Source: Rhizopus arrhizus (Eukaryota > Mucoromycota > Mucoromycetes > Mucorales > Rhizopodaceae). Taken from it: a DNA stretch of 64,000 nt. Of this stretch, positions 1 through 13,809 are shown in pieces. The stretch lies in contig JAKZZE010000041.1 in assembly GCA_024220505.1 (NCBI GenBank), positions 116,403 to 180,402 on the forward strand, in the 5' to 3' direction. The notes beneath the pieces are model-generated. The model had not been told where the DNA came from, searched no databases, and worked only from the letters and a program-made list of their open reading frames with translations. Position numbers and translations under genes: made by a program. How positions within the stretch are numbered: the stretch's first letter is position 1; each line of letters starts with the position of its first letter.

Positions 1-15
1 TTGTTTTTCTTTCTT

Positions 16-1798
16 ATGTCGTATCATCCAAAAGAAGGTGAGAAAGAAGGATTGGATTCACTAAAACTGATAAACATGCCAGATAAACCACCCTCCACTT
101 CAACCCACTCACTCTCTCTTTCTACTGAAAAGCCCAAAGAACAAACGACGTCCTGGGCTTGGCTAGGAACGGTGGTCTGTATGGTGTTGAACACTAGTTG
201 TGCCATCATGTGGATGACAGCCTCAAGTACACCCACCGTCATGGCAGCCTGGATGGACATCTCACTCACCCAACTCAACTGGCTCTCCAATGGATCTGCC
301 ATCCTAAACACCCTTGTCTCCTTCATCACACCCTTGGCCTATGATAAGCTGGGTATCAAATCATCCGTAAGCATTTCCCCTCTCGATTCATCCCAATCAC
401 TTACTTTCTTTAGCTCATTTTATGTGGCCTGCTGAACGCGTTGGGTTGTTGGGTTCGAACGTTGGCCATCCTCATGCCTATTGAAAAAAGATATGTGCTG
501 TTTATGACAGGACAAATGATTGCAAGTCTAGGAGGACCTTTGGTTTACAAGTAAAACAAAAAAAAAAAAGAAAAAAAAAAAAGAGGCTAAGTTGCCTTCT
601 GTAGTCTTGCTGCAAAGGTAAAAAGAAATCCCTATTCAGTGCCTGACGCTAAAGAAGGCCCCCCGTCTAGTTTGTTTCCATCTGGTTTGCACCCAAAGAT
701 CGAGGACTGGCCAGTCTTTTGTTATGTAAATTCCCCCTTCTTTTCTGTTCACAGCATACACTCTGACTTTTTTTTATGCAGCCATTCAGGTCGGCATGGC
801 CTTGGGACCCTTGCTCTTGCCTCTGATTTGTCCCACGCCCAGCCAGGTGCCTCGCATGGTAAGCAAGAAAATCAGTGAGCTCTCTAATGACTCTACTAGT
901 TGTTCACCGTCTCTGGTCTCTCCACTCTCGCCGCCCTTCCTACCTTTCTCATCCCCCCTCAGCCTTCGATCCCACCCTGCCTCTCGGCCACCCTCGAACG
1001 CGATTCCCTTTGGAATGGCATCCGATCGATTTCGAAACACGCTCAGTTCTGGTGGTTGACCCTCATGACCTCGGTCTCCATCGGCATGGTTCTCTCCGTC
1101 TCGGTCTTGATCATGGAGGCCATCGCGCCCTTTGGTTACAGCGATCAGCAGGCGGGCGTCTGTGCGGCCGCTGTGGTCCTCGCGGGTTGTCTAGGTGGAG
1201 GTAAGTGGTCGGTGCTTGATCGCCTTGCTGATCTCTCTTAGTCATGTCGGGTTATTGGCTGGGTAAAACGTCTCAGTACTTTATGCTCCTTCGATTGTTG
1301 ACACCCATGATGGTGTTTAGTTATGTCATGTTCATCTTCAACTGTACGTTCTTTTCTCTCTTTTCTTTCTGACCTTTTTTTTTTTTTAGTCCTACCTAAT
1401 GCTTTTGCAACCGTACTTATCGCATGCATCATCAACGGTTTCTTTTCTTATGCTTTATTACCAATCTATATCGAATTGGCTGCTGAAAGTAAAAAAAAAA
1501 AAAAAGGTCATCTTCAAATTCGTCTCTCATCTTTATTTTTTTCCTAGTTACTTATCCTGTCTCAGAATCCATCAGTTCATGTCTTTTATGGAGCTTCACA
1601 ACAATAGCCATGCTCATCTTTTCTATCGTCATTGATGCTCTCAGAGCAGGTCCAGAGGCGTCACCTCCCAATAACATGAAATTATCCATTGTGGTCGTCG
1701 CTGTCATCGTAGGCGTAGGTAATTTACCTTGTTTGTGGTTAAAAGGAGAATTGAATCGTCTCAAAGAGGATCAACATAAAGAACAAGGCTCTTCTTAA
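16..1798 (+). CDS. SLC49/FLVCR-like major facilitator transporter
   Basis: This is a multi-exon MFS membrane transporter of the SLC49 (FLVCR/heme- or choline-exporter-like) family. The first exon (to 366) encodes a short polar N-terminus and the first membrane segments. Later exons are readable at 420-549, about 680-727, 779-858, 900-1201, 1243-1342, 1391-1490 and 1549-1798. Family marks are a WFAPKDRGLAS segment (the WF..ER-A motif after TM4), the GMALGP stretch in TM5, and an ELAAE/ITYPVSES segment split by an intron near 1490, which matches the conserved E-L-x-E-x-TYPV signature of FLVCR proteins. ATG at 16 or 76 could both start the protein. The exon join between about 540 and 690 is uncertain: a simple GT-AG join at 549 shifts frame, whereas a donor at 544 (GTTTAC) keeps it. 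The substrate cannot be told. The gene is convergent with TRA1, with 35 bp between stop codons. Confidence 0.8.
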
Positions 1799-1833
1799 TA
1801 CTTTTATACACAATTTTATTTTTTTAATATATA

Positions 1834-4800
1834 TTACAACCATGGCATCCACGTACATTCCATTTGTGCCATCTTTTGAGGATTACTTGCTTGTGATATC
1901 AACTGTATCACATTTTGATTCACAGGTCTTTCAGAGGGTGCATTCTATAGAAAAACGTCAGTGGATGCTTTAAAGTCTCTCCTCTTTTTAACTTGCCTTT
2001 TCAATGTCTGCTTTACATGCCAAAAATTGAGCTTTTGTCATCATCTGAAGTACATTGGCCTGAACTCGTTCGCGGAATTGTGTTTCGGTTGCGGGACATT
2101 GATTGGCTATATGCCAAGTGATCAACTCATCCCTCACAAAAAGATATAAATACTGATCCAGCTCTAATTCTTCTGTCAGGGATCGTGCTGTGGCCATCAG
2201 ACAGCTTGAAAAAAGTCCGTCGACACCAACAGCAGTCATATATTCTTGAATGTTTGGTGTAAATCTAAAAGGAACAGATTCCCCATTACCAAGTAGTGGG
2301 TTATTTTGACTCCAGCCTATACATCTTCTAAGTCAATAATCCTAACAAGTGACTTTTCATCAAGCTCTCACCTGGTAATAACTCTGTCATCCATATATTG
2401 CCAGTCTTTCGTGAGATTGTAATCTTGTGAGGGGTACGATGCCCAATACTAAACAAATAAGACATAAAGGTAGCAGTTGCATATTGAGAAATGAACCGTT
2501 TACGGTGGAACCAATAGTCAGAATAAGAACGGAGAGTTCGAAGCATGTACTATGATGATATAAATAAATGAAACATGGTAACCTGCATAGTTCTTTACCT
2601 TGCTTAAAATATTGGATGGTACCATCGTCTTTGCAATATCTTCGTTAATTTCCATTCTCAAATTAAGTAACTCTGCCTTTAGATGATTTCCCTAATTCAC
2701 CCATTAGCTTTTTTTTTTTTTTTTCTTTCTAGATATTCTTATAAAAGCCTCACACTTACTTCACTTGTCCTATCTACACTGCCTTTGAGTTTTTCAATAA
2801 AGTAGACCAATGGGTCATCTTTATGCATATTCATATGATCACAGTGGTCTTCATAAATTTCATAAAGCGTGCTGTAAGAAGGGTCGTCACTGACCATACG
2901 GACATTGGGGGCCAAAGGAACAATACTAGGCAAGTGGAACGTCAAGTTTCGTATACGACTTTCTCTCTTGTGCTCCAAGACACCGTTGAGCAATCGAAAG
3001 AGCTGCATCAACCTCTCTTCACGTCTGAACTGACGAGCGGCAGGATTCTGAATGACAAAGGGATGAAGACTACCGTCATGACCTCGAATCGTCACACGAC
3101 GGAAACAATTGCCGTAACTGCGAATCACTTCTACTTTAGGCAAGAAGCGGTCAATACGAAGGAAGCCATTCGCATTATCGGTCAACAGTAGATATTGGCC
3201 CGGGATCTCGACATCATCAAACTTTTGATGCTGAAACTCGACAAGATAGTGGCTTGAAGCCTCCAACTTTTGCTTACGAGGTCGGGCATCCAGCATGGCC
3301 TCGAATTTATCTCGCCACAGTCTCAGTTTAGCTACGTATTCTTCTAGATTGAGCTTGCTAGTAGCAAAGTCTCGCACAAAAGCTGTCTTCATATGTCCCG
3401 GGTAAAGGCTATCAGCAAAACGAGCAATGTTGCTGATAGTCGCTTGGGTTAATTCAAGTGTGTCATTTGGGTTCATTAGACGAGTCAATAATTGCTATCC
3501 ATAGTTATGAGTTCAAAGCATAAAGCTATCATGTTCACTCTTACCTGAGCCCCTTCATTGTATAATGCCACTACCAACCGATACATGTCTTCATCTGCCT
3601 GAGGCTTAAACTTCAATTGGATCTGGTCCACCATGGTTTCCATCGATAGGGCAAGTAAGGGGTAGCCTGTCTTTAACATGGCCATGATTTCATCAAAAGG
3701 ATGAGTGGGTGTATTAGGGGTCATCATAGGAGGTTTGATCCAAGGGTTTGTCACCGTATTCTTTTCTATGGCCTTTGCGTTATCCTCTTTTCCTTCCATG
3801 GAATCTTCTTCTGCCTTTATCTTCTTCACTTCATCTTCTTCCTTGATCTTTTCTGTCTCTTCTTTATCCACTTCCATTGGCTCAACACCGTTCTCCTTCT
3901 TGGTGCTTTCTTCTTTATTTCCTTCTGTACTCACACCTACCGGTTCTTCCTTCTTCACTGAGCCGTTAGCCGCAGCTGCCGTGGCTTCTGCTTGTTTGTT
4001 CACCACGGCCGCCATTTGTGCGCGCTTTGCTACTTCTTCTTTAGCAGTTCTTAATTGAAAATGTAAAGCCTGAAAGAGGGTATGAAAATTTACTTTTTTA
4101 ATTTCTGTTGATTGAACTTACCTGTGGATACTGTTTAGCAATACGCATCAAGATTGCACGAGCATGTTTTCCTTCTTTTTGTTGTATTCCCATTAAGAGT
4201 TGAGGAATAAAAGTTATCCAATACCATACAGGTATTTCACCCTTATATACCTCAAATGCACTTGAGATGGTTCCATTTTGATCGTCCAAACTAAGCAGCC
4301 ACAAGATACGCAAAAGGTATTTTCTTGACTTTGCATTTTTAAAAATACCAGCTGCTTGCAAATAACAGCTCACAGCATGTGTGGCCCAATTAAGCTCCTG
4401 TGGGTTCTCCTTAAACATCCGATCGTTGTATTCACCCCAAGCAGCCCAGGCACGACCGTAGGCTACCTCGATTTGAGCAGCGGTCACAAAAGCTTCATTC
4501 GCTTCGTTCAAATAATTCAATTTGGCCAGGAACTGACCCTTCAAAACATAAAATTCGGCCTTTTGCTCCTTGTTAAAGTAGGATAAGTTGGTATTGTTAA
4601 TCAGATCCAGACCGGCTGAGAGCTCAGCTGAGTGCTTGTAATGACACTTGGCTTGCTCACGCAATTTTAAAAAGGCTTCTTGTATTTCAATATTGGGTAA
4701 GGTGTAGATCTTGGCCAGCGAATTGCTGCAAACATTGTCTAGGTTGTGTTTACGTGCCACACGTGAGAAACGATTGATGATCCATGCAAACTCATGGTAG

Positions 4801-7800
4801 CCGCGATAGGCAAATGTGTTTTGGTTATTTCCTGTCTTATTGGGAATAAGCGGGATCAAAGGCAGATAGGTATGATTGATGGCGGAAAAGATATGCTGGC
4901 GCCAACCTACTAACTGACTCCATACATTCATGTCATCCCAGACATTAGGTAATCGCTCACGCCATGAGCCAAGGATACCACGGATCTCGGTAGATCGATG
5001 CTCGAGATTTTGTGCATTAGTAGTTCCCAGACTGACAAAGAGTTGGCTGGCCTCGTGCAGTTCCAAGAATTGCTGATAGAGCTGCAAGAGAGGTATATGG
5101 CTATGTGACACGATCTGAGGTAATGCGCACCATTTTTTCAAGCTAAGCTGAATACCCTCTTCGCAGATACGAGTGAATTCTGATCCTCTGTCTTCTGCCG
5201 CCTGTGATGTAATGAGAACCAGGAATGCTTCGTACACTTTGAGCTCAGGTGTAGGATGATCTGCTGTTTGACTCACAGCCTGCTCCAGCATCTCTTTATC
5301 CGAGGTCCAATTGGATAGTCGCCATGCGCAGTCCAAAAGTAATTTGGGATCATTATCATACTTTGCAAGGTCAGCCAAAACATCCCACTGTTGCAGTCTT
5401 TCTGTGCAAGAGATCCAGTGATTTTCCCACAGCATGTATTCAGATTCCGTAAAAGGCAACACGCCGTTTCTAGCCTTGATTTGCGCATTTTCATACATGG
5501 TTTGCGCTTGAGACCACATGCTGCTTTGCTCAAATGAAAGAGCAATATTTGTTTCTATATAAGTACAGTGACGTCTCCAGAGACCATAGAATATGTCATT
5601 TTCGTTTAAATCAGAAAGGAGCTCTGTCAATGCATCCAGGGTGCGTTCTTGACTGTTCAAGTCGTCGTTTGGAACCTCTGTCAGACGGCCGCTTTCAATC
5701 ATTTTTTGCAGAATCTCAATGGAGATATGCCAGGCATCGTGCGTTTTACCCAGGTATTTTATCAGATGAGGAGGGAGTTTGATGTCAACATCCGCCCGAG
5801 CAAGACCAGCCATCAAAGCTTGAATGACATTTGGGCGCAAATCAGCTTGCTTATCATGATATTCTTTAGAAAGTAACTGTATCATAATCTTTCCAATATC
5901 ATGACACTCTGTGCTGCTTAATACTGACCATGCCATAGGAAACATGTCGACCCAAAATTTAAAACATGTTTTATCATCAAGATATTGAAGATGACGCATG
6001 TTAATAACAATATTGCCAATATCGTATTGCTGTAATTTCTGCAAGAATGCCTGGTGTCTATCAATCATGTCACTCAATTCGGGAGATACCTCAATGTTCA
6101 CCGACTCAGTTTGATCGCCAATGACTTTAAGTGACATTGCTCTTAGTACATGGGGAGGCGTTAATTGAGATTCGATATGAATAGCACCAAAAAGTAAATC
6201 TAATGCTTGATGTATCCAGAAACTGTCAGATAATGATTCCCAATTTTGAGTACCCAAGATATAGTTCAGTCGCGTATAAAGAGTACGGCTCAAACTACGA
6301 TCAAACACACGCATAAATTGTGAGCGTACTTGGGGATTTTCGCTTCGAGTACCACACAAAAAGGCTTCTTCCAAACGTGCAGTCAGCTCAGTCCTTGCAA
6401 AAGACGGGTTGCTATAAATCTTCAGAATGAGATCAAGATAATCCTCTGTGAGACGGCTGTCATTTCTGCTTTGTAAGCTCATCATCTTAACCAAAATCCC
6501 AGCCTTCTCTTTCATGGTCGGGAACGTCTCTGTTTTATCCAGTGTCCATTCTTTTAGCATATCCAAAATAGCATGAAGTAGTTGTACATCGGGTGACTTT
6601 TCAATCAATTGAACAAGACAAGTGAGGAATCCACGACGTTGGTCTCCCAAGTAAGAAATTCTCATTCTCAAAAGCTTTAAACCAAGAATCAGTAAATTCA
6701 CTTGGGAGTCTGGGTTGGCAGAGGATGCTGGAGGTTGAACCGCCATGATATGCTCTCTTGTAAGCTTTTGAAGAAGCTTCACGATACCCGGAACGAACTG
6801 ATCCAGCTTTTCACTACGTCCTGTGCTATAAGCTTGAAGTAATTTTAAAACACCATAAATATTATTTGCACTGGCCACACCATCTGTAATTGTCGATTCG
6901 ACCAGAGCAACAAAACCGGCTACATCTGGATGTGGAGGCTCATCTCTGATTTCTGGCTGAACGGCTTGATTTATCGAACGAAAGATGTGAGACAAAACAG
7001 GTTGAAGTGATGAATGGATGCGAACGTGGTCAGACTTGATGCTGTTTTCTAAAAGTCGGAAAAGCTGATTCATGTTGAGAATGAACCATTCATTAGGCTT
7101 ATGACTAATGTCGATGCAAAGGATCTCTAAAGCACTGCATATACTAGACAATAGTATGTCATTTAGTTCCTTTATAGTCAATGCGCGTTCAAGATGAATA
7201 AACTTCACATGAACATCGGGCCAAACGGAGGAATCCAAAAATCGGTTAATCAACTCTAGTACACGCTGAACAAGCCTTCGTTGAATCACATCAGATGGAT
7301 TATAAATGCTACATGCAAGTCGAACCAAGTAACCAATCATATTCTCTCGAAGTGTCAAAGGAGGAGCATATTCTTTAGGCCCACCCGATGCTTGAGCTTC
7401 CGATGCACTCTTGACTTCACCATTCTCTGTCCTGGATTTCTTTGCCGGGGATTCATTGGAGGAGGGTTCTAACTCTCTCTTTTCAGATAACTTGACAGTA
7501 TCTTTGTCTTTTTCAATCGTTTTTGTTCCCAGTTAAAGACCAATTCTGCCAATTCAACTGTCAGAAGTTTGTTTTCAGGCGTAGCATTCTGAAAAAGTCC
7601 AAGTTTAGGTAGTGCATTCACAATTTGTGGCAAAAAGTGTTCACGGTAATCGTAAAATAGATCAGGATGACGTACGAGTAGTTGATAGACATTTACTAAT
7701 TGAGAAATACTGTGTGTGTCTTCGACGATTACTTTACGAGTCAAACGAATCCAGGATGGAACGCGTTCCTTCGCAGCTTGCGGTATACGAGAAGGGAGAA

Positions 7801-10800
7801 CGGGTGAGATGATATCGAGCCCTTGTTTAACTAGAACACGCGCTTCAGAGAGATGAGCACGCAAGAGAGCTGCATAGATCTGTATCACTATTTTACTAGG
7901 AGTTTCAAAAGCTGTAATGAATCGAGCTATCAATACATAGGCTGCTTGCTTGCAAGTCGAATCCTCAAGGCGAATATAATTCCAACCAAACTTGATCACC
8001 TCTTTACGTAAATCAGTTAGCAAATCGGGCGCATACTGGACAATCATTGCTGTTAATTGTAGCAATTCAATTCTAAGAGAGTCTTCAGAATATTGATTTT
8101 CATCTGCTCCATCAGGTCCCGAATGGGCCCATACTTTACGAACCAATTGTTCCATCATCTTTGCATCCAGGATCTCTCGGTATCCTCCATTTTCTCGAGT
8201 CATTGCGACAAGCAAAGATGGGTTAATGACATGGCGAAGAAACATCATGCGAAAAAGGGCAGACGAAGAGGATTCATGGAAATGCTGAAAGAATTTTTCA
8301 AAAATGAGTCGTTTGTTCTTGGCCGTATACTGCAAAGCAACATCTCGAAAGAAAAATTCTCGAAGGTAAGAGAGATCCATGACTGAATCTTGAGCAAACA
8401 AGTTTGCAATTTCAAAAACAATATCCACGTTCTCTGGGTTTTTACGAAGGTAGGAGATAAATATTTGAGAAAGATAAAACGATTCACGAGTAACTCGTAC
8501 TCCTTCTTCATCATCCTTCCTCATTGACGCAAATCGAGATGGTGATCGCCAAAGGTCTAAAAGACAGGTCAAGACATCTGGCTGATTGCTCAACCAATCT
8601 GGATCATGTCGCACTATTTCACGCACTATCAGCACACCTTGGAAATTCAATACTGAGTTATCGGAAACTTTGAATGTTTTTTCTATCAGTTGAGTCATAT
8701 TCTTTGATACCTCTTCTCGAACCTGAGCAGCATTTTCTGAGCCTAGAACATCAATAAAAAGACGAAGGTGTCGTGGCTTGTCAAATTTGTCAAAGAAATA
8801 AGCTACTGCTTCAGAAGGGTACCTGTTCAAGTACTTGACTACAGGAGACCTGAATGGGCTAGAGAAAGAACGGCGAAGATGAAGCTCCATTTCCAAGACT
8901 GCTGAGATGTATTCATCCATGAATATATGAGCAGTAGGAGGTAGCAAATGAAAAACATCCAAGATGGCTGCCATGACCTTGATTTCTCCGTTATCACATA
9001 AGGCGGTTCCAGCAGCTTCTTGCAGTAAGCTGGTTTCAGCCAACAGCTTAAGATGATCTAGCAGCTTCTTACCAATTTCCACCTTGAAGTAATTCGTCAA
9101 GAGTTCTAATAATCGAGCAAGTCCCTCAAGACTAGGAACACTCAGGGTTTTATGACTTGATAGAGTGGTTAAAATAGGACGAAGGCCTTGCTGTAAAAGC
9201 TCCTTGGGTAATTTAGTTGATTGAGACAAGACCTGTTTAAGACCCCTGTGAGCTGCTTCAACTACTTCAGGTGTACTTGAATAGAGCGATTTGAAAAAGA
9301 CTTGAATAATACGTGCACGAGTATGAATCTGTCGCGGGCTAGAGAAATCAGAGCATGCCATAGCAGCTGATAAAAGCTGGATGCATACGATACGCAAGTT
9401 CATCAGGGGAGTTTCATTCTTGTGTTGGGAGCCCTTGCTCACTAAAGCTTGATCTTCTGCGTCAGCAAGAGCTAACACCTCATGTAGTAATCGAATCAAC
9501 TCATCGTTAAATTCCAAGAAAGGTGGTCTAAGAGTAAGACAGTAGGTGATAGCGTCAATGTGGCCGATTTGCATAGCAAATGGTAAAGCACGAAGAGGTT
9601 TGGCAAAAATTGGTGCAACTAAACGTTCTCTAACAGGAGCTAAAAGTTCTGTAACCTCGTTACCTGTTAAGTCCGCCAAAAGCTGGAAGGAGGATTGTAT
9701 CGTTTCACGTACGGTACTATTTGAGTTGGATAATTCACTAAGGAGTAATGCAATAAGGTTCTGAAACTTTTGCTGACTTTCTTGTGATTCATCGTCATCG
9801 GGTCGATTACATACTTTGAGGACATGAGCAAGGGTTTGTGTTGCTTCTGCTGTATTAACGTTGGCCATCTCGGGCGAAGCGTCTTTCAAAACAAACAAAA
9901 GAGCGCGAATAAAATCTACTTCATGTTCACGCATCCATCGCGTACCCATGTCTAATTGTGAACTGATGATTGAGATACCAAGGCACCCACCCTTTTTATA
10001 GTACCACTCTTGCTTATAACAGTAGGAGCTAAACTGAGAGGCAAACACTCTGAAGATAGGTAGTTTCCAAACATGTTCTTTACCACATAAAACCTTGACA
10101 GCTATATCAAAACAGAGTTGAAGCGATTCCTCTGCTCTCTCTCTTAGCTTTGCATTTTCAGAAGATATCACTTCGACGATAGCATCCACAAGAATTGTTG
10201 TACTCAAGTTTTGAACAGACAACTTTTCACTCATCACGTTTGACAATGGTTTGAGACATGTTCTTTTTGCTTCAATTGCTTCACCAATATGTAACAACAT
10301 AAAATGATGACAAATATTTTCAAAAAAGAGCCATGCATCTTCACTCAATGTAGGGAGTGTAGAAGCCTTCAGGATTGCAACAAGCATGGTACGGAATGCT
10401 TCTTCTTGCGCAAGTCTTTTTGAAAGGTACTTTGTGTAGCCTCTACCTTCCAACCTTTTGGGTTTTAAATCATTCGATTTTTCCTCTTGCATATCATTCA
10501 AAGGCGTCTCATCGGTATCCATTGCTTCCGTAGGTTTATTATCCTCAGAAGAAGACGATTCTAGTAAATGTTTCTTCACACGTTCGCAAAGTACTTGAGC
10601 CAAATTATCAAACCCATTTTCAATATCGAGCATGGCAATAATATTGGCTTTTATAAATTCGTATCCATGCTTTTTGTAAAACAAATCTGTTGTTGAATTT
10701 TCTAACGCTTTGCATGCCACTTCAAGACATTTATCCAAAGGAAGAGTGTGTGGTGTTGTGCTCGGGTCAAAGACAATCTCCAATGATACACCACTCTCAA

Positions 10801-13800
10801 CACCTTCTTCATACTCAAGAGTAGGAGGAGAGCTAAGAATACGTCTGTTTCTTCCACCAAATTTACCGAGAATCCTCATAGCAGCGTGACTATTCTGTTG
10901 GTTGTAGGGTGATGGCTTGAGAAGTTTGTAAAGGGACATCATAAGTTCCTTCATCACAGGTTCCATAACCGAATCCAAGAAATCAGGGTTCAGATTGTCA
11001 TTACAAAGTTCTATTGTTCGAAGGCCTTGAGCAACCAAATCATTATCAGCCTGTAAGGCAATCACCAATGGTTTCATCAAGTAGGGTAAAAAGGGCAAAA
11101 GAGTACTCAGACGAACAGGAACAGCTAGGGCCAATTCAACAAACAAATTTCGCATTTCGGGTTTATAAGCCAAGGTTAGTAGCGAATTCAAGCTTTCGAG
11201 AATCATATGAAGTAATGGAGTGACTTCCTTGTATAACAGTTCAAATCGACCACCTCCAATACTTTTGAACATGGCGCGAAGAAGCAAAAAATAGTTGGCA
11301 GGTTCTTCTGCTTTGGTAGATAGTTTAAAACAAGAATTCACTAGGTTGCTTAAATAAGGTTGAAGTACAGGCTCGATCAGATCCGGAAAGAGATTGATGG
11401 CCATAAAGGATAGTCTAAACAAATGAAGCTGAACAGCAGAGTAATGCATATTGGCTCCACCTAGATTTTCAAGACGATCGATCAGAAATTTGAACAAAAT
11501 TGAGGCAAATCCTTGACTAGAGATTTCATTGACTAAAAAATATTGCACAATATGAACCAGAGAAGTATTGATTAACATTTGGTCAAAAAAGAAGCCCATT
11601 TGAGATACAAAAACTTCTTGGAAAATAGCTGGATCCAGAAGTGTAAATACAGTAGCAAATGTTTCCAAGGTCTCCTTTTCTGCTGATGCTTGAGTACCAA
11701 TTTTAAGAGATAAGTCATTGCATCCAATTGAGGTCTTTTTCAACTCTTCATAGTTAACATTTTCAGAAGGTAATGAACCATCAGGTCCGTATTGATCGAT
11801 GTTATAGTATTCAAAACAGATGAGTCCTTCTCTAAATAATCTGATAAGTGTATGAATATCCTCTTGTGAAAACCCTCGAGCAAATTGTGAGTACGCTTGT
11901 AAGTTGGCATCGGCTGAAGGTGGTGGATTGCAGTGCCGTAAGCCAATAAATAAAGATTTTAATCCAACAGTAAAGTTTTTGAATAAAAATCGGCCATCTT
12001 TGATGCCATCATGATGTGGCTCGAGAATAAAAGTAGATGTATGAATAGATTTTGCTCGATCATAATCAAAGCTGTCTTCAATTTCGATCTTCTTATTGTT
12101 GTCTGGGTATAGTTGTGAAGTGGTACTGTTATTGCTAACAAGAGTGGATTTGTTCTTTTTCACATGCTGTTTAAAGCATGTCTTGAATATGATATTAAGA
12201 GAAGCAAATTTACTAGCAAATGCGTCCAAGATACGCATCAGCAGCTCTCTTCCTTCAGCTTTATTGGGAATCTTTATGATACAGTCGATTAAGTTGAGTA
12301 ATAATTTGCCACACATAGTCTGAATACTAGGTGCCAGTGTAGCGTCGTGAAGATTTCGTGTATACATGTATACGGTTCGATAGAGTTGGGTAGGTGAAAG
12401 TTCAGTTCGAATATGGTGAATAAGATCAGCAAGCATACTGTATGCAAGAGGACTATAGTTCAAATATCAACATACATGATTTCATACAATCTTTTCCAAA
12501 AACATACCGCAACGTATCGTGTGAGGTCACACCAGCGCCAATAAGAACCTTTTCATTTAATAATAGATCAATTTTTGGTACAAATGATGCTCTAAAATCG
12601 GTCGAAAGGATATGTCGAATAGCAACCAACAACTCCTTTCTGGTTGCAGTTGATTCTGGAGGACATTCTCTCAAGAGTCGAAGGGCAAAATCTGGTATTT
12701 GGTTTTGAAAAGGTCGAAGTAAAGCAGTATAACTCCTTAAGATATATGCTAAAAATGACATGGTCTTCACTTGAGCTACAATAAAGTCATTATATACAGC
12801 ACGGTTTCGGATTTCCGGGCTGACACCAACGAATATTTCGCCGCGAGCCTGCGCAGCGCTGGCAGCTTCTGCTTGAGGCTTTGCTTGCAGACTAAGAATC
12901 TAGAAAATAATATAAGTTTAGCTCAAGCATAAAAGAACTATATACTTACTTGGAAAATCAGAGGTACAAATTTCATGATATTTTCTGTGGCAATGCGTCG
13001 ATTTGTTTGAAAGAGTAACACAACTATGATGGGGCATTCGGTCAAAACTTTAAAACTATGCATACTCTTTTGTAAAGGTTTTGATGGCGACTCTGGTACT
13101 TCTGCTGGTGAATTAGGTCGAGGTGAAGCAAAAAGCAAAGGATTTATTCCAGGCTAATTACAAAATGTTAGTGAAATAAGTCATGTACAAAATAATGTCA
13201 ATTTACAGTAACTGAACCAATGGGTGTACTAGGAGCATCAAAAAGATCCTTTACAGTCTGCTCCATGTTCTTAAATATCTCTAGAACAATGTCCAAAAAA
13301 GGCTCCACTTGATCTTCCAATAAATTTCTGAATGCTCTATGTAAATCGATAATAATTTTTGCACAAACAACAGCATTATCCTCATTTTCCACTCGTATCA
13401 AATTCATCAACATTATGCACAAATCATGTGCATATTCTTTTAGTGGCTCTGTTTGTGGTAAGCGGTAGATGATTTCCAATATTATATTTCTTAATTTCTA
13501 TCAATAATTTGATTAATACAGGTTTGAAAAGGACGTTCTTCTATTACTTGTTCTGGTGTTCCACTTTGAAATACAGGATTTCCATTTTGTAAGATATCCA
13601 TAAAGATAGGAATGAGCGTTGATAAGAATTTAGGATACTCTAATGTTTGAAACATTTCAACTTGATCCCTTAATTCATTCGCGATAGTGACTCTGAGGTT
13701 GGGAGCTAGTAGTAAACAAGTATTAAAAAATATGCTTTCAACGGCTCTGTGTATATTTACAAAGGGAGCTATCACTCAATCTATGTGCATAAACTTGCAA

Positions 13801-13809
13801 AGTTGTCAT
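1834..13809 (-). CDS. tra1: Tra1/TRRAP pseudokinase scaffold of SAGA and NuA4
   Basis: Tra1 is the largest subunit of the SAGA and NuA4 histone acetyltransferase complexes, where it binds transcription activators. Twelve exons can be read: 13761-13809, 13548-13705, 13207-13497, 12950-13153, 12508-12899, 4122-12452, 3545-4069, 2760-3494, 2599-2691, 2372-2549, 1997-2316 and 1834-1944, giving about 3,795 residues (yeast Tra1 about 3,744). Helical HEAT repeats fill the first two thirds. The FAT region lies around 4,100-7,000, followed by an acidic/lysine-rich linker (about 3,780-3,960), a PI3K-like domain and a FATC tail ending in MPWL. The kinase motifs are lost, as expected: GHRTPHK replaces the catalytic HxDxxxxN loop and ELLPG replaces DFG. 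Two oddities stand out. The large exon needs one extra nucleotide near 7,490-7,525 to stay in frame, and the last intron (1945-1996) has a GC-AG border. Confidence 0.95.

Noticed and set aside
3701..4058. Open frames on the plus strand opposite TRA1 exon 8
   Set aside because: They are antisense shadows of the Glu/Lys-rich linker. They are hydrophobic only because of complementarity and have no start context.
11014..12323. Plus-strand open frames over the large TRA1 exon
   Set aside because: They are short, overlap a strongly coding frame, and show no family pattern.
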